Shown: one piece after another, positions 1-6,500 of the stretch
Layout of the letters: the number at the start of each line of letters is the position of its first letter
Position numbering within the stretch: position 1 is the first letter of the stretch
Assembly: GCA_031286245.1 (NCBI GenBank)
Contig: JAITUO010000163.1
Coordinates: 1-11,306, forward strand
Origin: Coriobacteriales bacterium
GTDB lineage: Bacteria > Actinomycetota > Coriobacteriia > Coriobacteriales > UBA8131
Length of the DNA: 11,306 bases
Reading direction: 5' to 3'
The notes under the pieces: model-generated
Told to the model about the DNA's origin: nothing
The model's input: only the letters and a program-made list of their open reading frames with translations
Database searches by the model: none
Translations under genes and position numbers: made by a program

Positions 1-1802
1 ATGTCGGAGAGCCATCTGTCGAAGACACCATTTCGATACTGCGTGGTTTGAAAGAGAAGTATGAGATTCATCATGGAGTGCGAATCACCGATGCTGCCAT
101 CGTAGCAGCCGCCGAGCTCTCTAATCGTTATATTTCGGATCGCTTCTTGCCTGACAAGGCAATAGACCTGATGGATGAGGCAGCCAGTCGCCTGCGGATC
201 GAAATTGACTCAATGCCAGAAGAGGTTGATACCACCGAGCGAGCCTTGATCCAAATGCAGATTGAGGAGCAGGCCCTGATGAAAGAGACCGACCCAGCCT
301 CGGCTGAGCGTTTGACAGATCTGCGTCTGGACATGGTTGATGTCCAGGCTAAACTGGACGAGCTGAAAGCCGGCTGGGCTAACGAGAAAGACGCCATTAC
401 CCGTGTCCAGAGCCTCAAGGCTGCGCTGGATCAGAATCAAGTCGAATACGAAAGGGCGATGCGCGAGGGAGACTTGGTGAAAGCCAGCGAGCTGCGTTAT
501 GCAACAATCCCTGGACTGGAGTCCGAACTGGCAGAGGCCACTGCTTTCCTGGGGAGTAAGCAAGACAGTGGCAGCATGCTGAAAGAAGAGGTCACCGAAG
601 AAGAGATCGCCCAGATCGTCTCCACATGGACTGGTATTCCTGTCGCCAAGATGATGCAAGGTGAGTTGGAAAAACTCGTCCATCTTGAAGAAGAGCTGCA
701 TAAACGTGTCGTTGGCCAAGACGAGGCGGTATCAGCGGTATCCGGAGCAATCCGTCGATCGCGAGCAGGTTTAGCTGACCCCGACAAGCCAATCGGCAGT
801 TTTATGTTCCTTGGCCCGACCGGCGTGGGCAAGACAGAACTGGCAAAGACACTGGCTGCTTTTCTTTTTGATAGTGAAAAAGCCATGGTGCGCATCGATA
901 TGAGCGAATATATGGAGAAATTCTCGGTGCAACGCTTGATCGGAGCCCCTCCCGGTTATGTCGGATATGATGAGGGCGGCCAATTGACCGAGGCTGTCCG
1001 CCGTCGGCCATATTGTGTGGTACTGCTCGATGAAATCGAGAAAGCCCATCCTGATGTCTTCAACGTCTTATTGCAAGTGCTGGATGACGGGCGGCTGACG
1101 GATGGTCATGGCCGTGTAGTCAGCTTCAAAAACGCCATTATTATCATGACCTCAAACGTCGGTAGCCAGTTCATCCGTGACTTCAAGTCAAGAGGAGGCA
1201 TGAAGGCGTCTCGGATGGGTGATCTAGGCTCAGCGTTAGGCAGCAACAAAGCAGACTTGGCTGCCCGTATGAGCGGGCGGGGAGGTTTTGAAGGCATTCT
1301 GGAAGAAACCCTTGAACAGGCTCAGCGGGCAATGGGAACCGATTTTGGAGGAAGTAGCAGTAAAGGGCGTAAGTCTACTGACAATGACGCATCATCAGGT
1401 TTCGATGAAAACGATGTCGACGACAGCAAGTTGGAACGGGCGATCGACGAGGCCTTACGTGCGACCTTTAGACCGGAGTTTATCAACCGGATCGACGACA
1501 TCATCATTTTTCACTCTCTGGGTATCGACAATATCGACCAGATTGTCGAGTTGCAATTGGCAGATGTCCGCCAACGTCTGGCTGATCGCAAAATCACAGT
1601 AGAGATCGGCCCGGCAGCAGTCCAACAGTTGGGAATTGACGGGTTCGATCCAGTTTATGGAGCGCGTCCACTTAGACGGCTGATCCAGCGTAATGTCGTT
1701 GACCTGCTGGCTAATTCGATTGTAGCTGGCACAGTTCATGAAGGAGATCTGGTGATAGTCGATCTGGACGCTGACTTCAACTATGTCGTTAAGGTGCTGT
1801 AA
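1..1802 (+). CDS. clpB: ATP-dependent chaperone ClpB (C-terminal 599 residues; start outside window)
   Basis: ClpB is a cytosolic AAA+ hexamer that threads aggregated proteins through its pore and refolds them with DnaK. The reading frame is open from the left edge (first full codon at 3, residues VGEPSVEDTISILRGL), so the TTG at 48 is internal and the N-domain and most of ATPase domain 1 are missing. What is present: the end of ATPase domain 1 (DKAIDLMDEAAS), the coiled-coil M domain (about 220-560), then ATPase domain 2 with Walker A GPTGVGKT (813-836), pore loop GAPPGYVGY, Walker B VVLLDE (to about 1034), sensor 1 TSN (1149-1157), arginine finger FRPEFINR (1467-1490) and sensor 2 GARPLRR. 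Odd: sensor 1 and arginine finger are about 106 residues apart, against about 32 in E. coli ClpB, because of a Gly/Ser/Asp-rich insertion. All catalytic motifs are intact, so the enzyme should be active. A strong terminator follows. Confidence 0.97.
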   Translation, partial: VGEPSVEDTISILRGLKEKYEIHHGVRITDAAIVAAAELSNRYISDRFLPDKAIDLMDEAASRLRIEIDSMPEEVDTTERALIQMQIEEQALMKETDPASAERLTDLRLDMVDVQAKLDELKAGWANEKDAITRVQSLKAALDQNQVEYERAMREGDLVKASELRYATIPGLESELAEATAFLGSKQDSGSMLKEEVTEEEIAQIVSTWTGIPVAKMMQGELEKLVHLEEELHKRVVGQDEAVSAVSGAIRRSRAGLADPDKPIGSFMFLGPTGVGKTELAKTLAAFLFDSEKAMVRIDMSEYMEKFSVQRLIGAPPGYVGYDEGGQLTEAVRRRPYCVVLLDEIEKAHPDVFNVLLQVLDDGRLTDGHGRVVSFKNAIIIMTSNVGSQFIRDFKSRGGMKASRMGDLGSALGSNKADLAARMSGRGGFEGILEETLEQAQRAMGTDFGGSSSKGRKSTDNDASSGFDENDVDDSKLERAIDEALRATFRPEFINRIDDIIIFHSLGIDNIDQIVELQLADVRQRLADRKITVEIGPAAVQQLGIDGFDPVYGARPLRRLIQRNVVDLLANSIVAGTVHEGDLVIVDLDADFNYVVKVL

Positions 1803-1834
1803 CTGTAAAGACTGATTATTTATCAGGAATCAAC

Positions 1835-1870
1835 AAAACCCCCGGAGATGTATTTGCTCCGGGGGTTTTT
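1835..1870 (+). terminator. Rho-independent terminator after clpB, probably bidirectional
   Basis: A perfect 13-bp stem (left arm 1835-1847, right arm 1857-1869) closes a 9-base loop. The GC-rich core cccccggag/ctccggggg is flanked by A's on the left and T's on the right, so the same hairpin can end clpB on the plus strand and the convergent small gene on the minus strand. Confidence 0.93.
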
Positions 1871-1898
1871 CTTACTTTGTATTACTGGTCATTGTTTT

Positions 1899-2108
1899 TT
1901 ACTTATCATAGGCAATCAGGATTACATCGGCACCTTGCTCTGCCAGCTTTGCTTCAAGCTCCTGGATCAACGCAAGCGTGTCAGGTGACAATTCTGCATA
2001 TTTGGCATAGGCCAGCAAGACAGCATTGGATCCCTGTGCCTTCAGTTCATCTTCAAGGTTTGCCACCAGCTTTGCTGCTTCGGGAGAAAGATTTGCATAT
2101 TCAGCCAT
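1899..2108 (-). CDS. Small internally duplicated helical protein, 69 residues, function unknown
   Basis: I do not recognise a named family. The start is well supported: on the minus strand a GGGAGGTG ribosome site lies 6-7 bases before the ATG. After a 3-residue lead the protein consists of two 33-residue units (residues 4-36 and 37-69) that share 15 identical positions. Each unit begins YA-x-LSP, has a Leu/Glu/Lys helix, then QG and a hydrophobic patch ending LAY-x-K or IAYDK. The likely fold is a pair of helix hairpins or a small alpha/beta duplication. It is acidic, soluble and has no signal peptide or membrane segment. It converges on clpB and shares its terminator. No functional assignment can be defended; the clean start, good coding pattern and duplication make it a real gene. 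Confidence 0.85.
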   Translation of the reverse strand: MAEYANLSPEAAKLVANLEDELKAQGSNAVLLAYAKYAELSPDTLALIQELEAKLAEQGADVILIAYDK

Positions 2109-2148
2109 TTTTTCACCTCCCTGATCAATCGCTCACTCTCTAGCACTT

Positions 2149-2157
2149 ATTCTATCA
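2149..2157 (-). promoter_or_regulatory. Extended -10 promoter candidate for the 69-residue gene
   Basis: Read on the minus strand this is TGA-TAGAAT, close to an extended -10 (TGnTATAAT). It would start transcription near 2142 and give a leader of about 34 bases that contains the ribosome site. No convincing -35 is seen, as is usual for extended -10 promoters. Confidence 0.4.
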
Positions 2158-2757
2158 TTTCATGTGGTCTGTGGTTGGATATGTTCAGTGTCGATAAAAC
2201 CGTTTTCGGTTCAGTGTATTGAGCACCTTCAAACTGATTTTTCGAGTTTTTCTGTTTTATGAAGACATTTATGATTTGAAGACGATTATCGAAATTGTGG
2301 CGATCCAGTTGCACTAGCTGAGCAAGTCGGAGCACTGTCCAGGTTTGCACGTCTCTGTTGCGCGACAAACAGCAGGAATTTGAGTGATTTAAGCTCTCAT
2401 GCTTGACTTCTACGTGGCTGTATAGCCTATAAAGTAAGTAATCCTGGGAATTCCGGAGTTTTTGCCGGAAAATGGCCCTCATGTATGGCTGTTTAGCCGA
2501 TTTTGCACGATCTGGTTTTCTCCACAATTTAAACGTGCTGGTAGATGGGTTGAGCCAAAAATCCATAGGTGTGAAATCCATAGAGAACTATACATGAGAG
2601 CCGATTTCCGGCAAAAACTTCGAAATTCCCAGGAAATGCAGGAAAACACTGCAGAATGAGATAGTGATGGGAGACATTTTGGCGAAACTAGGATTAATTC
2701 TTTCCATCAGAAAATTTTGCCAGCAAGTGAGAGACTAACTCCTAATACCTTGCTTCC
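2158..2757. other. Intergenic stretch without a convincing gene
   Basis: About 600 bases separate the promoter of the 69-residue gene from the 3' end of the ATPase gene. Open frames on both strands (for example minus 2147-2581, plus 2462-2659) lack ribosome sites, have poor coding composition and cross the inverted repeat, so I leave them out. Visible content: an aaccg/cggtt hairpin with a T-rich tail on the minus strand near 2196-2211, two small look-alike hairpins GGCT-4-AGCC at 2416-2427 and 2487-2498, and the large inverted repeat at 2441-2635. No protein relic could be recognised. Confidence 0.5.
2441..2635. repeat. REP-like inverted repeat pair (46-bp arms, 103-bp centre)
   Basis: The left arm 2441-2486 and the reverse complement of the right arm 2590-2635 match at 40 of 46 positions. 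The left arm contains its own hairpin, TTCCGG-8-CCGGAA (2451-2470); the right arm keeps a weaker version. Two inverted copies of a palindromic unit is the layout of a REP doublet or a short MITE. There is no transposase and no clear target duplication. As RNA the whole element would fold into one long stem. Confidence 0.8.
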
Positions 2758-3471
2758 TCACTCCCAGGGTGTTTTGACGTAGATCGAAAGTGGCAGCACA
2801 GCCAGTTCAGCACCAGGCCCAGCTGCCAGCGCCTGACCAATTGCAGCAGCCAGTCCTTCAGGAGCTGTGATAGCAGCGATCGGCAAGCCACTGATCCTGG
2901 ATAGTTCCAGTAATTCTGGAACAGTGGATATGATCTGCTCCACAGTACTCTCATCCTTCAGATGGCTGTTGCCGATAATGGCAGTTGCACGTAAGTGTGA
3001 TTGCGCTTCAATCGCTTGCAGCAAAATCAGAGCTTGAGCAGCTGTAGCAACTTCTGGCCGGTTAAAGTTGGCCAGATAGACCAGATGGTATTCATTTCGA
3101 ATGATGCTTGCAGTATATCGCGCCAATGCCCGGGCACCATCTGGATCACCACCGACATCGATCAACACCGGGTTTCGGATAGATGCCTGGCGAATGGTCT
3201 CATCGATACCGGGAGCTAGAGCCGGGGTGTCCAAAGTGCTGCCAGCCAAAGAGGGGCCTAGCAAGGTAACGCCTTGTGTTGCCAGCCAGGCAGCACTGTC
3301 TGATGAACGGAAATAGGGATTGACGATATCGAGATCGATCAACGATAAGCTGAGATCAGGTTTAGCCCAGCTAACGGCCAGGTTTAAAGCCAGATTGGTT
3401 TTCCCGACACCATAGTGCCCCGTGATGATAGTTAATGGAAAAGCCTGCTTGAGGTTAAACGGTGCGGGCAT
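2758..3471 (-). CDS. MinD/CobB-like P-loop ATPase (237 residues)
   Basis: A cytosolic nucleotide-binding protein of the CobQ/CobB/MinD/ParA superfamily. The N-terminus carries Walker A GHYGVGKT (residues 18-25) after a hydrophobic strand. A LIDLDIVNPYFR segment (44-55) is the switch-I-like region typical of this clostridial subgroup, and VLIDVGGDPDGA (102-113) is the Walker B/switch II region. The P-loop lacks the early lysine of the KGGxGK signature, so it is not a canonical ParA or MinD. I chose the ATG at 3471 because GGAGG (plus 3481-3485) sits 9 bases upstream; a longer frame reaches back to a GTG at 3537 but has no ribosome site. Its substrate or partner is unknown. It is transcribed alone here, divergently from the exonuclease gene, with a TATAAT promoter and three tandem repeats upstream. 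Confidence 0.85.
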   Translation of the reverse strand: MPAPFNLKQAFPLTIITGHYGVGKTNLALNLAVSWAKPDLSLSLIDLDIVNPYFRSSDSAAWLATQGVTLLGPSLAGSTLDTPALAPGIDETIRQASIRNPVLIDVGGDPDGARALARYTASIIRNEYHLVYLANFNRPEVATAAQALILLQAIEAQSHLRATAIIGNSHLKDESTVEQIISTVPELLELSRISGLPIAAITAPEGLAAAIGQALAAGPGAELAVLPLSIYVKTPWE

Positions 3472-3561
3472 GGGTATAATCCTCCAGTCTGGAAGTAATC
3501 GGCCGGGGCGGCAGTTTGAAATAAACTTACTGCTCACAGTCTGTTTCGATGACCTTGTCTA

Positions 3562-3567
3562 ATTATA
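3562..3567 (-). promoter_or_regulatory. -10 box TATAAT for the P-loop ATPase gene
   Basis: On the minus strand the sequence reads TATAAT exactly, about 90 bases before the chosen ATG. A good -35 at 17 bases is missing; a TTGGTA lies about 20 bases upstream inside the first 34-bp repeat. This suggests the repeats replace or overlap the -35 region, as activator or repressor sites do. Confidence 0.5.
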
Positions 3568-3576
3568 CAAGAGCAG

Positions 3577-3687
3577 TACCGCAGCATTACCAATCAGTCG
3601 ACACCCGGTTTACCGCGGCATTACCAATCAGTCGACAGCGGGTTTACTGCAGTATTACCAATCAGTCGACAGCTGGTTTACTGCAGT
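3577..3687. repeat. Three 34-bp tandem direct repeats plus a partial fourth
   Basis: Units start at 3577, 3611 and 3645, with a truncated start at 3679. The 18-base core attaccaatcagtcgaca recurs at 3586, 3620 and 3654, a constant 34-base spacing. The flanking parts vary (accgcag, accgcgg, actgcag; acaccc, acagcg, acagct). Each unit contains the palindrome GTCGAC and, at the junctions, CCGCGG or CTGCAG. The array fills the gap between the divergent ATPase and exonuclease genes, so it is best read as a set of protein-binding sites or a small expanding repeat. There are no spacers, so it is not a CRISPR array. Confidence 0.9.
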
Positions 3688-3705
3688 GATATCAGGCACT
3701 AAAGT
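3677..3705 (+). promoter_or_regulatory. Weak promoter candidate for the exonuclease gene
   Basis: TTTACT (3677-3682) and TAAAGT (3700-3705) are separated by exactly 17 bases and each match 4 of 6 consensus positions. The -35 lies at the end of the tandem repeat array. This is weak support, offered because no better candidate is present. Confidence 0.3.
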
Positions 3706-3753
3706 GTGCGATGATATCCGAGCAGCTTATCACTCGACTCAGAAAGATACATC

Positions 3754-4554
3754 ATGCGCCTGGTATCCTGGAATGTTAACGGCTTGCGGGCCGTATTGAA
3801 AAAGGAATTGTTTTATCCTACTTTTGAGGCTTTTGGTGCCGATGTCTTTGCCATCCAGGAGACTAAGATGCATCCTGAGCAGGCTACGCTTGCCATCCCG
3901 GCCTCTTATACCCAGACTTGGAGTTCTGCAGAACGTAAAGGTTACTCTGGTACTGCGGTCTTCTCAAAAGAAAAACCTCATCAGACCATTCATACTCTTG
4001 GATTACAGGCAAAAGACGCTCTTGGTTTCGGCCTCAGTGACCCAGCGATCCTGGACACCGAGGGACGGCTCTGCGCTTTGGAATTCGAGTCATTCTGGTT
4101 CGTCAATTGCTACACCCCAAACGCCCAGGATGGACTGGCCCGTATCAATCTGCGCCTGGCCTGGGGCACAGCCTTCACCCGCTTTGTCTTAGGTTTAGCT
4201 GAGGATAAGCCTGTGGTCATATGTGGCGATTTGAACGTCGCGCACAACGAAATCGACTTGGCCCGACCCGGCCCTAACCGTGGTAACGCAGGATTTTCCG
4301 ATGAGGAACGTACAGATTTTCAATCTTTGTTGGATGCTGGTTTCATCGACAGTTTTAGATACTTGTATCCAGATGAAGAGGAAGCTTATTCATGGTGGAG
4401 CTTCAGAGGTAACGCACGAAACAACAATACCGGCTGGCGGATTGACTATTTTCTCGTCTCCGATTGTCTTCGGGATGCCATCAGCGAAGCAGCGATCTGG
4501 CCTGAGGTAGAAGGCTCAGATCACTGTCCCGTCAGCTTGGATTTAGATGTATAG
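3754..4554 (+). CDS. xth: Exodeoxyribonuclease III / AP endonuclease
   Basis: A magnesium-dependent cytosolic nuclease that cuts 5' to abasic sites and trims 3' blocked ends in base excision repair. The 266 residues match the full length of the family. Catalytic motifs are complete: WNVNGLR with N7, the metal ligand in QETK (E36), CYTPN with Y120, GDLNVAH with D159 and N161, the RIDYFLVS strand, and the terminal SDHCP with D256 and H257. The start ATG gives the usual MRLVSWNVNGLR terminus; the ribosome site is weak (agaaag). The gene follows the tandem repeat region and precedes a polysaccharide deacetylase by 38 bases with no terminator between, so the two may share a transcript. The Bacillus equivalent is named exoA. 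No anomaly was seen. Confidence 0.97.
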   Translation: MRLVSWNVNGLRAVLKKELFYPTFEAFGADVFAIQETKMHPEQATLAIPASYTQTWSSAERKGYSGTAVFSKEKPHQTIHTLGLQAKDALGFGLSDPAILDTEGRLCALEFESFWFVNCYTPNAQDGLARINLRLAWGTAFTRFVLGLAEDKPVVICGDLNVAHNEIDLARPGPNRGNAGFSDEERTDFQSLLDAGFIDSFRYLYPDEEEAYSWWSFRGNARNNNTGWRIDYFLVSDCLRDAISEAAIWPEVEGSDHCPVSLDLDV

Positions 4555-4592
4555 TAAGCTAGTCTAAGCAGTTGTGGGAAAAAGGGGAACAG

Positions 4593-6191
4593 GTGACAGA
4601 ACAGACAGGAAAGGTATTAATTGGCAGGCATCACAAGCCTGTTTCTGACACGCCTGAAGTGCCAAAAGATTCTGCTGAAGCAAACGAAGCAGACTTCAGT
4701 GATATAGCTTTTGGCAACTTGGACCATTCAAACTCCAGCCTACCGATAACCAGCCTTGACGACTTGGCCGACACCGTAATTAATAATGGTGCAAATGGTA
4801 CGAATGACAATATTGCCATAGACCAGATCGCCAGGGTAATTGAAGAGCTGAAAGCCAGTCAAATACAGCAAAGCATGCCCAAAAAGACTGCGCAGACCAG
4901 CCCGCAGATTCATCATGAAGTGGTCGACCAGCTCGATAACACCAATGACTTAGGTCCGCAAGTACAACAAAGGATTGCACCCAGTTACTCACGAGCCACT
5001 GCAATTGAGCAGCCTGTTGCTGATCGTCCATTCCGAATGCGACAATTGACAGAGACACAAGTCTCTCCAGCGGTCAGGCCGATTGAACTACCAGGAAGTG
5101 AAACTGCCTATTCACGTCGTGCTTTGCTTGGAATGGCAGGAGCCACCGGTTTGGCACTGGCAGCCGGAGCATTCTTAGTAGCGAACAAGGTTATTCCACT
5201 TGATGGACTGCTCGCAGCTTTGCGGTTGACAGAACCGACAATCGATCGCCGCCTGCCAAAGTTCATTGACCAACGCTATGCCCAATACTATTTTCCGGTG
5301 ACAAAATATGCGCAAGGAGTCTGGCTGGATACGGAAAAGGTACTTTTCGGTAAACCAGGTCAAACACAACAAGTCAAGGTGGCAGTCGGTTCTGAACCGG
5401 TAATTCTGGACGAGGCTGATTTCTTCTCCACAGATGAAAATGTGGCGACTGTCGACAAGACCGGGATAATTACTGCTCAGGGCAATGGTAAATGTGAGAT
5501 TATCGCTGGGCTGGATAAATATGTGGCTAGTTGTAAAGTGCATGTCACAGACAAATGGTTAGCCATGACTTTTGACGATGGCCCTACTGAATACACCTGG
5601 GGTCTACTGGACGGATTGCGTGAACGAGGCGTTCATGTGACCTTCTTTATCTTGGGATTCATGCTTGGTGGCAATATGGACAACCTGCTGCAGACAGTCG
5701 CAGCTGATGGGCATGAGATTGGTAACCACTCCTATAATCATCAGGGTGGGGTCGATGTCATAGCCAGCCAGTTGGCACGGACAGACGAACTTGTCAGCAA
5801 TATCTTGGGGTATGCTCCATATCTGATGCGGCCACCGATTGGCAATCTCAATTCTGCTATGTACAACAGCGGCAAGCCCCTCATCCTCTGGTCGGTCGAT
5901 CCCTTGGATTGGATGTACCGCAATGCCGATACGGTCTACGACAACATCATGAGTGATGTCTTCAGTGGTTGTGTGGTGTTGCTGCATGACCTGTATCCAA
6001 CCAGTATCGAGGCAGGTTTAAGGGTAATCGACACATTGGCTGAACAAGGTTATGCCTTTGTGACAATCTCCGAGCTGTTTGATCACCCTGAGCCTGGTTC
6101 ATATTACAGGATTGGGCCAGAGACCCCCCGCAGTATGACTTGGGAGAACCCCAACTGGTTGACTCTGTTTCCTGAAGTAGCGGGAAGCTAG
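4593..6191 (+). CDS. Membrane-anchored polysaccharide deacetylase with Ig-like domain
   Basis: A NodB-family metal-dependent deacetylase, probably acting on peptidoglycan or another surface glycan outside the membrane. I place the start at GTG 4593 because AAGGGGA lies just upstream; a TTG at 4572 is an alternative that adds 7 residues. Order of parts (532-residue numbering): residues 1-172 polar, Gln/Asn/Thr-rich and probably disordered in the cytoplasm; SRRALLG (from 174) and a hydrophobic segment to about 201; a linker; an Ig-like group 2 (Big_2) domain at about 255-316 (ENVATVDKTGIITAQGNG); and the NodB domain at about 320-510. The NodB motifs are intact: TFDDG (326-330, metal Asp), HSYNH (379-383, metal His), RPPIG (413-417), DPLDW (436-440) and LLHD (463-466). 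The long N-terminus and twin arginine are unusual. The exact substrate cannot be read from the sequence. Confidence 0.93.
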   Translation: MTEQTGKVLIGRHHKPVSDTPEVPKDSAEANEADFSDIAFGNLDHSNSSLPITSLDDLADTVINNGANGTNDNIAIDQIARVIEELKASQIQQSMPKKTAQTSPQIHHEVVDQLDNTNDLGPQVQQRIAPSYSRATAIEQPVADRPFRMRQLTETQVSPAVRPIELPGSETAYSRRALLGMAGATGLALAAGAFLVANKVIPLDGLLAALRLTEPTIDRRLPKFIDQRYAQYYFPVTKYAQGVWLDTEKVLFGKPGQTQQVKVAVGSEPVILDEADFFSTDENVATVDKTGIITAQGNGKCEIIAGLDKYVASCKVHVTDKWLAMTFDDGPTEYTWGLLDGLRERGVHVTFFILGFMLGGNMDNLLQTVAADGHEIGNHSYNHQGGVDVIASQLARTDELVSNILGYAPYLMRPPIGNLNSAMYNSGKPLILWSVDPLDWMYRNADTVYDNIMSDVFSGCVVLLHDLYPTSIEAGLRVIDTLAEQGYAFVTISELFDHPEPGSYYRIGPETPRSMTWENPNWLTLFPEVAGS

Positions 6192-6500
6192 TTTATTCAT
6201 CGTAGTGTCAAACCTCGATATCTTGCCTGTGACACGAAGTTTATACCTTGTCGAAACTTGACTACCTGACGTGTTTCTGGCAGATTGGCAATACTGGAAA
6301 TGGAGGTCAAAAAGACTGGCAAACCTAATCAGAACTGACGGAAAACCTGTAGTCTGGATTGACATGGGGATAAGACCTTGACCAAACCGGCTTGGATTTT
6401 GTCAGATAAAGGGAGGAAACAGGAGACAAGAGGCGCTAAGCCTGGGGAGCTTGAAGTAGAAATCTACTAAGCCAATCAATAATCAGAGAGGGAGAAAATC
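6192..6500 (+). promoter_or_regulatory. Structured leader of the dockerin protein gene
   Basis: There is no coding frame in these 309 bases. The stretch is rich in pairings: a GTGTCA/TGACAC dyad (6205-6210, 6230-6235); an AAGTTT/AAACTT pair nearby; an outer stem GGTCAA/TTGACC (6305-6310, 6378-6383) around an inner stem AGACT/AGTCT (6313-6317, 6351-6355) that can alternatively pair GTCT with AGAC at 6373-6376; an AGGC/GCCT hairpin near 6431; and a 9-bp hairpin at 6449-6472. The competing pairings suggest a regulatory RNA but match no class I can name. A TTGACT at 6258 is a possible -35 but its -10 is poor. A good ribosome site (AGGGAG, 6489-6494) precedes the ATG. Confidence 0.5.
6333..6360 (+). 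repeat. Leader motif, copy A (shared with 10778-10804)
   Basis: Begins aactgacggaaaa, identical for 13 bases to copy B, and then shares gtctg and att with small gaps. It lies inside the nested stems of this leader, 140 bases before the dockerin gene start. The conserved core resembles parts of known riboswitch cores but is not diagnostic. Confidence 0.55.

Noticed and set aside
2147..2581. Minus-strand open frame of 144 codons in the gap
   Set aside because: No ribosome site, composition unlike real genes here, and its sequence crosses the inverted repeat. Its similarity to plus frame 2462-2659 is produced by the repeat arms themselves.
2441..2635. Insertion sequence
   Set aside because: The interval between the arms is only 103 bases and encodes no transposase; no flanking target duplication is evident.
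3472..3537. GTG start at 3537 for the P-loop ATPase
   Set aside because: The extra 22 residues have no ribosome site before them, while the ATG at 3471 has GGAGG at good spacing and gives the usual short N-terminus before Walker A.
3577..3687. CRISPR array
   Set aside because: The repeats are directly abutting with a 34-base period and no unique spacers, and no cas gene is visible.
6305..6383. Canonical c-di-GMP-I (GEMM) riboswitch in the dockerin leader
   Set aside because: GGCAAACC and GACGGAAAACC resemble the core, but the GACGCAAAGCC segment and the tetraloop-receptor tail are not reproduced. Reported only as an untyped shared motif.
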